Shown here: one piece after another, positions 56,461 to 64,000 of the stretch
Layout: each line of letters starts with the position of its first letter
Numbering within the stretch: position 1 is the first letter of the stretch
Assembly: GCA_964036295.1 (NCBI GenBank)
Contig: OZ038468.1
Location: 5,390,501 to 5,454,500 of the forward strand
Length of the DNA: 64,000 nucleotides
Origin: Plumapathes pennacea
Taxonomy: Eukaryota; Cnidaria; Anthozoa; Antipatharia; Myriopathidae
Direction: 5' to 3'
Made by a program: the position numbers and the translations under genes
The notes under the pieces: model-generated
Databases searched by the model: none
What the model was told of the DNA's origin: nothing
Seen by the model: only the letters and a program-made list of their open reading frames with translations

Positions 56461-58982
56461 CTATTCACAGGCATAGATATTCTTCCGTCTAAAGTGAAGG
56501 GTGGCGTAGGTGTTGCACGTATCCTTGGCGGCAAAATGGATGGGGTGTCCATCTTCATCTTCCATCCAAAGATGCAAGGCGTCTACCGTACGTGCTTGTC
56601 TCCTCCTACAATCAAAGCAGTTTGCCAACATCTTCCTGACTCTTGAGCTTGCATTTATCACCCAGAACTTGCCTCTGAGTAGAGACAGCACATACTCTCT
56701 TCCTGAGTGACCCGACAAGAAGTGATAGTGACGTATGATCAGTTCTGTGATGTGATGATCTCGCGGTAGAATCATTGGATGTTGAGCTTCTTCCGGTAAC
56801 GACGACCGACGCAAACGTCCACCAACCCTTATGACACCATCAACCAGAACAGGATCCAACTGGTAAATGCGGCTTGTCTTCTTGACAGTACTCGTCATCA
56901 GCTCACCACTTGCTGGTGACTTACGGAGAGCCCGGATCTCTTCGGCAAAGCACTTCTCTTGGGTATATTTGACTATGCTTAGCTCAGACTCCTTCATCTC
57001 ATCGACATTTATTGGCTTGAAAGTTCCCTTGAACTTTGCCTTGACTGGGACTGACTCCTTGTGGTCACACGCAGCTCTGCGAAGATTGCTTCGATACCTC
57101 AGCATCCATGCCACGAACTTGATCAGCTTCTTCCATGAAGAGAACCCCTGCAGTATCCTATCTGTCGTTGTCACAGCGTTGTCAACCACCACTGCACAGG
57201 CTGTGGATTCTCTTTTCACTTCAGGGTCACCTTCGGCGATCTCCAGAGCGTCCGAAGGGGGTGAAGGCCAGGTAGCTTCAGGTTCCCACAGGAAATTGGT
57301 GCCATTCGCCCATCGCGTTGATCCAAGGAACTCACCTGCAGTCAGGCCCCTGGAAGCATCATCGGCAGGATTCACCTTCGTCTCCACATGCCTCCACTGA
57401 GAAGGATCTGAGCCATCACGCACCACTGCAACCCGATTCACTACAAATGTGTGAAACCTCTTATCTTCATTGTTGATGTACTTGAGTACCGTGGTACTGT
57501 CTGTCCAGAAGTATGATGCATCAACGGATAGCTGTAACTCCTTTCTCATCATCCTGTCTAATCTGATGGATACAGTTGCTGCCGACAGCTCCAGGCGCGG
57601 GATAGAAATGGTCTTCAAGGGTGTCAATCTGGACTTCGCGATCATGAAGGCGCAATGAATCCGCCCGTCACCGTTCACGATACGGAAGTAGGTGACCGCG
57701 CCATACCCGGACTGGGAAGCATCACTAAAGTGGTGCAGTTGCCTAGACACAACATTTTCGAAACTTCTGGGCTGGACACAGCGATCAACTTTATACTCTT
57801 CTAACCTGGCGAGTTCCTGTAGCCACTGCTGCCAACACCTCAGGGATTCTGCTGGTATAGCATCATCCCACCCCAGTTTCCTTCTACAGAGATCTTGGAG
57901 GATGACTTTAGCTGGCAGCAAGAAGGGACCTGCAAATCCCAAGGGGTCGTGTACTGAACTCACCAGAGACAAGATTCCACATCGAGTAGGGGGTTTCTCT
58001 TTGACCTTAACCCTGAATTGCAACGTGTCAGAGTGAACATCCCAGTTGAGCCCGAGGGCACGCTCCACGGGCATTCCTTCAAAATCCAGATCCTTCATCG
58101 TTTTGGCTCTCTCACTCTCTGGAATGGATTCAGCAACCCCTTTGGAGTTAGTAAGCCATTTGGTGAGCCGAAAGCCTCCCTTGGAGAGTAGGTCACGCAG
58201 GTCATGTACTAGGTCAACTGCAACATCGTCATCTATCACCGACTTAAGACAATCATCTACATAAAAGTTCTTTTCTACAGTGTCCACTGCTTCTACAGGG
58301 AAGTTGTCCCTGTTGTCAGCGGCAGTCTTAAGCAAGGCGAAGCCGGAACAGCTAGGAGATGACACCCCGCCAAACAGGTGAACTTTCATGCGGTATGATT
58401 GAGGACTCTGATCCACATCTCCTCCTGGCCACCAAAGAAACCTCAATGCATCACAGTGATCTGGCGTGACATGAACTTGGTTGAACATAGACTCAATGTC
58501 AGACATGAGTGCGACTGGTTCCTGTCTGAATCTTGTCAGAACTCCTACTAAGGTATTGTTCCAGTCAGGACCCTGGTACAATCGTTGAGTGAGACATTGC
58601 GGTATTTCGCTGCACAGTCAAACACAACTCTAGTTTTTTCTGGCTTTTCTGGATGGAAGACTGGATGATGGGGAAGGTACCAAACACATCCATCAGAGCG
58701 GTCAACCTCATTCTCTGGAACTCTCTCAGCATAACCCTTCTGGAGGTAATCATTGACAACCGCTGCATATCTTCCATGGAGCTCAGGGTCCTTGATGAAT
58801 CTCCTCTTCAAGTGCTTAAGTCGATGTTCTGCCATGGGCTTATTTTCCGGCAGAGATGGGGGGGGGGGGGGGGTAAGCTCTCCAGGGAAAATCCATACAA
58901 TAGTGGCCATCCACCAGCGTGACTGATTGTTCCATCGTCTCCACTGCCCTTTGGTCTTCTTGAGACATGTGTGTGGATGCAT
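56461..58982 (-). pseudogene. BEL pol: RT, RNase H and integrase start, fused to a Polinton tail
   Basis: Frame 58548-58982 carries the pol start (RLKHLKRRFIKDPELHGRYA, KTRVVFDCAAKY). A shift near 58560 leads into a 706-codon frame with SDIESMFNQVHV, YVDD (residues 107-110), LGLNWDVHSDTL, RNase H motifs (HHFSDASQSGYGAV, WTDSTTVLKYI) and the integrase H2C2 region (HYHFLSGHSGREYV, CFDCRRRQ). Residues 666-706 are foreign and end IYACE at 56461. Confidence 0.88.
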
Positions 58983-60090
58983 CTGCTATAGAGTCATTAA
59001 ACTCCATTTCACAAAACGCACTGAACTGCTTATTCAACAGAACATCCCCTCGTATTAGATTCGCTGTATGTCTTGCATCCTCCTGCTTACGACCCAAGGG
59101 GCCATTGATGGTCCAGCCAAAGATAGTCTTCACTGCATACGGTCCTCTGTCCTTGCTCTGCCTCACTTCTCTCGGTTCAAGTGCCTTGGTACAGTCATTT
59201 CCAATCAGTAACCCTACTTCAGTGTCAACCCGGGTTACACATATATCACTCAAATGTGGCCATTTGTCTATGTCACTCTGTTCAGGGATGTCACGTGATG
59301 TAGCTGGGAGCTTGGATGTAGAGTACACTGAGGGAAGGTCTACAAATTCATCCTCGTCGAGATCGTACACTTCTAGGCTAACAACATTAGTCTCGATGGG
59401 ACTGTTCTCAGAAGTCATAGTTGTCAATGACAGTCTTGTCTTTCTCCCTTCCACGCCAAGTCGTTCCAAAAGTTTCTCAGAACAAAACGTTGCGTTTGAC
59501 CCACTGTCTAGGAAAGCGTAGGTCACTACAGAATCTCTCTGTCCCTTCGCCTTCACCCTTACGGGCACAATAGGTAGTCCAATAGCTGAACTCACTGTGT
59601 CTTTCAAACCACAAAGGCGCTCATCTACTCCGACAAACCCATTCCTAACTCCGGTGGCTGCACCTCGTTGGCCAGGTTCGGCTTGGGTGGGTTCTTTGGA
59701 CTTTTCCTTGGAACCATTGCTGACTTCAGATGGGTGCAACAGTGATGAATGAGGTCCATTGCACTCACTGCAATTATTCCTTTTCCAGCATCTACTTGCT
59801 CGATGGTAGGTTATCAAACAGTTGAAGCAAAGGGCTTTGCTAGTAGCAAACTTCGAGCGGTCAGAGTAACTGAGTGCTTTAAACTTCTGACATTCATCTA
59901 GATTGTGGCTCTGTTCACACATGATGCAGTTCCTAACAACACTGAGTGTTTGGCTAGAGGGTTCACCCCTATATCCTGCTTGATGATTTGCATTGGTTGC
60001 AAAATTATGCCAATTGGCACTAGTAGGCTGATTCTTACTGATCTTTTTGTCATCTTTCTCAGATGGCTTGGGGGTAAGACTTCCAAACAA
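58840..60090 (-). pseudogene. BEL zinc knuckles and A17-type aspartic protease
   Basis: Cys-rich part (CIMCEQSHNLDECQKF, CFNCLITYHRASRC, CSECNGPHSSLLH) precedes the protease active site FLDSGSNATFCSEKLLERLG. The frame ends in a proline run created by a 13-G tract near 58859-58871, beyond which the normal pol sequence is in another frame. Confidence 0.88.
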
Positions 60091-61557
60091 TGGGTGTGAA
60101 ACAACTTGGGCCTGCTTCTCGACGAAATTAACAACATCATCAAACTTGATCTCTCTTCCTTGACCTCTGAGACATCATCTGCCACGGTACGCCATTTCCG
60201 CCTCAGGTCATATGGGAGTCTTTCCACTACAGCCTTCAAAGTGTCAGGATTCTCGATCTTATTCCTATGCCCAATCTCATTCAGGGTATTCTTGCAGCAG
60301 ATGAGCAACACTGATAGATTTTGCAGGGCCTTCGGGTCTTCTGACTTTATGCTGGGGCCCTTGGTGACTTTATCAACCAATGCAGTTGCGATCTTGTAAT
60401 TCTGCCCATATTTCGACTTAAGTAGTCTACGGGCTTCAGCATAGCCCTGGTCAGGATTCATGGAGAGGCAGCTTCGCATTAATTCTTGTACCTTACCTTT
60501 TGTGTATTGTATGAGATAATACAATCGAGAGCGACTGCTGTCAGTTTTAGCCTCTATGAGACAGTCAAACGCTCTAACAAAGTCACAATACTCAATAGGA
60601 TTGCCACTGAATACTGGAAGATCTGGTTTGGGGAGGGTCAAGGCCATAGCACTCTGGTGTTGCTGTCCTGCCAAGTCTTGAATGCACTTCATCTGCATCT
60701 GTTGGATTTCTAGCATTGCATTCAAGAGTTCACCACTCTCACTAGGGACTGGATTGGGTTTCCTTTCTTCAGGGTAGAAGGCAGGAGCTTTAGGATCAAG
60801 AGAATCTTTCTTCATAGCGTCACTCATCGGTTTGAAGTCAATAAGGGGGTCGATGGCTCTAACCACTTTCTTCTGCATCAGCTTTAGCATACACTTGCTC
60901 CCTAGCCGCTGTTTGTGCCAAGTCAGCTTTTAACCCTAGCATTTCCTCCTCTTGCTGTAGGTGAAATTTCTTCTCTGCCAACTGTTGTTTCAACGTCAAG
61001 ATACTCAGTTGTGCTTCCAATGCCTTGCGAGTGGCTTCTGCCTCAACCTGTTTCATGCGAGCTGAGCTGTTGGATGAATTACTCAACCTCGAAACCCTTG
61101 ACTGCATTCCGACATGACTAGCTGAATCCTCTGTCTGAACAGTTAACCCAACAGGCTCTACCGATATGCAAGCCATGGCTGCCAACCACCCTTCAACCCT
61201 CTCCTTAATACCACTAAACAATGCTAACTCTTGATGAAAATAATTTCTCAGCTCCCCCTCCGGCACATCACAATAACTACAATACAACTTGTGAACTTCA
61301 CTAAATCTCTCAAAGGAAGTATTCAAATCCAAAACCTTCAACTTCACTTCCTCAACACCGGAAACCTCCATCATTTCAATTAACTCCTTTCTCACCCTCG
61401 TCAGTGTAGATTTATGGCCTGCTCGTCGGGTTTTCAGTTGTAGAGCTTTCTCTGCTCTAATGGACTCTTGATCCAAGGACGTGTTCGGTATCTTTGTGCG
61501 AGTAGACTGTTTGGGATTTCCAGAGCCGTCGGTTTCACCCGTCTCACTCATTTTCAT
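59898..61557 (-). pseudogene. BEL Gag (DUF1759), one frameshift
   Basis: ATG at 61557 (MKMSETGETDGSGN), a coiled-coil with Glu/Gln-rich heptads (60.9-61.1 kb), a frameshift near 60875, then the DUF1759 capsid-like region (LPKPDLPVFSGNPIEYCDFV, YYLIQYTKGKVQELM, ALVDKVTKGPSIKS, VVERLPYDLRRKW). Another shift near 60110 leads to the zinc-knuckle frame. Confidence 0.88.
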
Positions 61558-62096
61558 CCAGAATTATTCGACGATACACTTGTGTAAATATGCCTCAAGC
61601 TGGCTCATGTTCAAAGTAATGTAGATGCCGGCGGATCGAATCAAATGTGGTACTTGCGTGTTTACACTCGTGGTTACAGTGTTGGTCTTTAATCCCTTGT
61701 CTTTTCCAACAATATAAGCGAAACGGTTTCTACAACAATACAATACAATTAAACTTATGCAAGCCTAATTACAAAACACAACGTGACTACTTACAAACAC
61801 GGTGAAGCCTCCATAGGTATAAATTCCACTAACAAAAACATAAAACAATTACTTGAACGACAAAGCATCAAAGGATCACATAAAACGTAGCCGATAGAAA
61901 CGGATTTTTGACGATGACTGCCATCCCCGAAACGTGACAGCAGCCATATTTTTTTTCCCTCCTGGGAGAATGGGCACTAAATAACAAGCGGCCCCAAGGG
62001 GGGTTCCCCAAGGGGCTAGAACAATAACTTGAAGTATGATAACTTGAATCTACACTGATTGTTAATTTCTAAATTGCCAAGTACATGCATTTATAA
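61558..62096. other. BEL 5' region or spacer, no gene seen
   Basis: AT-rich sequence upstream of the BEL Gag ATG. No second copy of it occurs in the window, so LTR boundaries cannot be set. Confidence 0.4.
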
Positions 62097-64000
62097 CTAG
62101 AATTTAATTTTCCATTGTTTTAGAAGTGCATCACTATATTTCAGTTGATTTAACAACTTTGATGCCACTTCATTTTCTTTCATTTCCTTCAATGTTGGCA
62201 TTCGGCAGTCATGGTCAAGAAAGAATTGTTTCTCCCAGTCCTTAATGTGCTGCTTGAGGACACCCTTTTGTGCCAACACTCGTATTTGGATCAATGCCAG
62301 CTTATCCTTATAATTTTCAGTTGCAAATGCACTAGTTGGTGTTTTCTTTAGATGGCTACGGGCAGAGTCAAACTTTCTGACCTCTTCTGTTGCCCCCAGC
62401 ACAATTTCTACTGCCTTGCCAAGTTGTGTGGTTAGTGTATGTTGATGCGTTGATGCTTCAGTATTGTCGGTGTCAGGTTCATTTGGTGAAGATGTAGCTG
62501 GAATGGAGCATTTCAAGGATGATTCATGAAGGTGAGAATTAGCTGTTTGTTCATGTTTTCCAGGGTATGATTCTGTGGTGTCTGGTTGGAGGTTCTTGGT
62601 CATGTTTACAGTTGGTGCTTGCAGCATTTCATCATTGCCCAGATCAGGCACCTGATCCTGGACCAAGCATACGTCAATCACTCTTTCTTCTTCTTCTTCT
62701 TTGTCATTTGCCACCATTGTATCCTGGTCCAAAGGCTGCCCATCACCCATTCCTTCTTCCAAGAAGTCTGTGACCACTCTCACTACCTTTCCATTAGTAT
62801 TTGGAAGGTAAAGAAAGTGGGCAGGGACTTTGATCTTTTGTTCCAGGCATGTGTTCCAACACTGGGAAAGGTAGTTTTCTTCCTCCTTGAAGTTTGTGGA
62901 AATGATGCAGTGTTGGCCCTTCGTTCCTTGTGTCTGGTTCATCTTTGCTGTCCAAAAACTCCACCATTCCACTGATATCATGATACTTCCACCAGACCCC
63001 CTCTCCTGGTAAAAGAAAGTCACTGATGTTTTCCAAATGGGCTTGCCACCATCTGGAGAGTTTCAGCTCATACAGGATACAACTAAGCACCTTGGTGTTT
63101 CCAGATTTTGGCAGGCTTGAAGCAAGCTTGCTGATGTGGTTTTGCTGCTTTCTTCTGGTGTTTTCTCCAGTGCCAAGTTCCTCTTCTGCCTGAAGCCTCA
63201 ATAGAAGGTTGGGAATGAGATGACTTGGTTTGTTAGAAGTTGACTTGGTGATGCCCTTAATCGCATTAAAGATACGTTCCTCATCTTCTGAATTTGATGA
63301 CTCACGAGATATGAGGCGGAGCTGAATTGGTTCATGGGCAACAAGGTTGTGCAAATACTTTCCATAGAATTTTCTGGCACTTAGGGCTGTAGGAGTTGCA
63401 CCAAACTCGAGGCTGCACATCACAAAATGGAGAAAGCTGATGTTGTGATACCTGAGAATCAGGCGAGGGCATTTGTTATAATCTTTTGCATATAGTACTT
63501 GCTCCATCTCAACTAGGGTGTCAAGAAGCATCTGAACAGTCTCTGTCACCAGGCCTTTCAGTCTCTTGGCAATGAGAATGATTGCAAACCTGTAGTCGCA
63601 TGCTCTCTTTGCTTCCTTGTGTCCAAGGGACAGCTCCCAGGTCTCCTGGAACTTTCTCTTTGCATCCCCTGCCAGGTGATTGGGAAGTTCCTCCAGTACA
63701 TTTGATATGTGATTCGATATATCATGCATTGGTTCACAAGCAAGGGCTTCATATGACTGGAGGTTGAGGCTCTCCAAGGAAGTAGTTGAGTCACAGTAGA
63801 GCAATGCTGGCACTCGTTGTACTCCACAGAGCTCTGATGTTAACTCCTTTTCAAGGGCAGGTTTCTTCATACTGGTAGCATCCTTCACTATTGCTCTATC
63901 CTCCAACTCTTCCTGCAGCTCTTCTTTCTTCAGTCCCTGCAGTGGTTTTGGATTTTGTGCAATGGAGTTCCTTTTGCCAAAAGGTCCTCCTAAAACCAGC
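62097..64000 (-). pseudogene. Unrecognised large protein, frameshifted, runs off the window
   Basis: Frame 62794-63906, open upstream to the window edge (LKKEELQEELEDRAIVKD, a SAP-like helix pair), contains VQRVPALLYCDSTTSLESLN, YEALACEPMHDISNHISNVL and HLIPNLLLRLQAEEELGTGE. Near 62890 the reading shifts to the 62097-63023 frame (NYLSQCWNTCLEQKIKVPAH, an acidic EEEEERV patch, C-terminal KLLNQLKYSDALLKQWK). This type of sequence reminds me of multi-copy invertebrate repeat proteins, but I cannot name the family or function. One frameshift; the start is outside the window. Confidence 0.5.

Larger units (their letters stand above)
51716..56586 (-). mobile_element. Partial Polinton/Maverick (adintovirus-like) element
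   Basis: Packaging ATPase, adenovirus-type cysteine protease, double jelly-roll capsid protein, basic minor proteins and a small conserved protein occur together on one strand in compact order. Protein-primed DNA polymerase and retroviral-type integrase are not present in the window. Terminal inverted repeats were not found. Almost every gene carries a frameshift, so the block is a relic. Confidence 0.8.
56587..61557 (-). mobile_element. BEL/Pao retrotransposon, 3'-truncated and frameshifted
   Basis: Gag (DUF1759), zinc knuckles with A17-type protease (DUF1758), RT, RNase H and integrase zinc domain follow in the normal BEL order on the minus strand. The element breaks off at 56586/56587 just after the integrase CFDCRRRQART, so the integrase core and 3' LTR are missing. 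A matching LTR pair could not be found; a 5' LTR may lie within 61.6-62.05 kb. Confidence 0.88.

Overview
The window is eukaryotic, metazoan and almost entirely built from mobile elements. Spliced exons, several retroelement and DNA-transposon classes, 5S-derived repeats and AT-rich non-coding DNA exclude a prokaryote. The mix (Helitron with OTU and RPA, PIF/Harbinger, SURL/mag-like Gypsy, BEL/Pao, Polinton/Maverick) and the flavour of several proteins point to an invertebrate, most likely a cnidarian such as an anthozoan. That species call is inference.

Layout. (1) 1-21486: head-to-tail tandem array of a 4.45 or 4.88 kb unit. Each unit holds, on the minus strand, a decayed Helitron-type ORF (OTU, DUF6570-like Cys region, Rep) followed by an intact 169-aa ORF of unknown function. 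(2) 21487-24332: mostly non-coding, with one dispersed repeat, a candidate exon and a lysine-rich open frame. (3) 24333-41495: one PIF/Harbinger transposon recognised by its terminal inverted repeats. Its Myb-like gene is at 25.2-25.95 kb. Its transposase is split into exon 1 (40.6-41.3 kb) and exon 2 (26.3-26.7 kb). The intron between them is filled by a Helitron (RPA-like gene plus a >2100-aa OTU/Rep/PIF1 protein) and by a Gypsy LTR element with perfect target-site duplications.

(4) 41.5-47 kb: small fragments, two 5S-rRNA-derived repeats, and a decayed virus-like gene block with an A32/FtsK-type ATPase. (5) 47.7-49.6 kb: a five-exon minus-strand gene with a CUE-like domain whose exons join in phase, with two MITE-like repeats in an intron. 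(6) 49.8-51.4 kb: minisatellite and a triplicated exon-like cassette. (7) 51.7-56.6 kb: part of a Polinton/Maverick (conserved small protein, packaging ATPase, adenovirus-type protease, major capsid protein, basic minor proteins), all minus strand and frameshifted. (8) 56.6-61.6 kb: a 3'-truncated, frameshifted BEL/Pao element whose ORF is fused in frame to the Polinton edge. (9) 62.1-64.0 kb: an unrecognised, probably repeat-borne gene that runs off the window.

The most notable items are the nested Harbinger whose two exons still join in phase across about 14 kb, the Helitron polyprotein with an N-terminal 2A-type peptide and a duplicated OTU domain, the Helitron-derived tandem array, and the Polinton genes with a TATAAATA motif almost touching the start codon. 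No search could be run; family calls rest on motifs seen in the translations.
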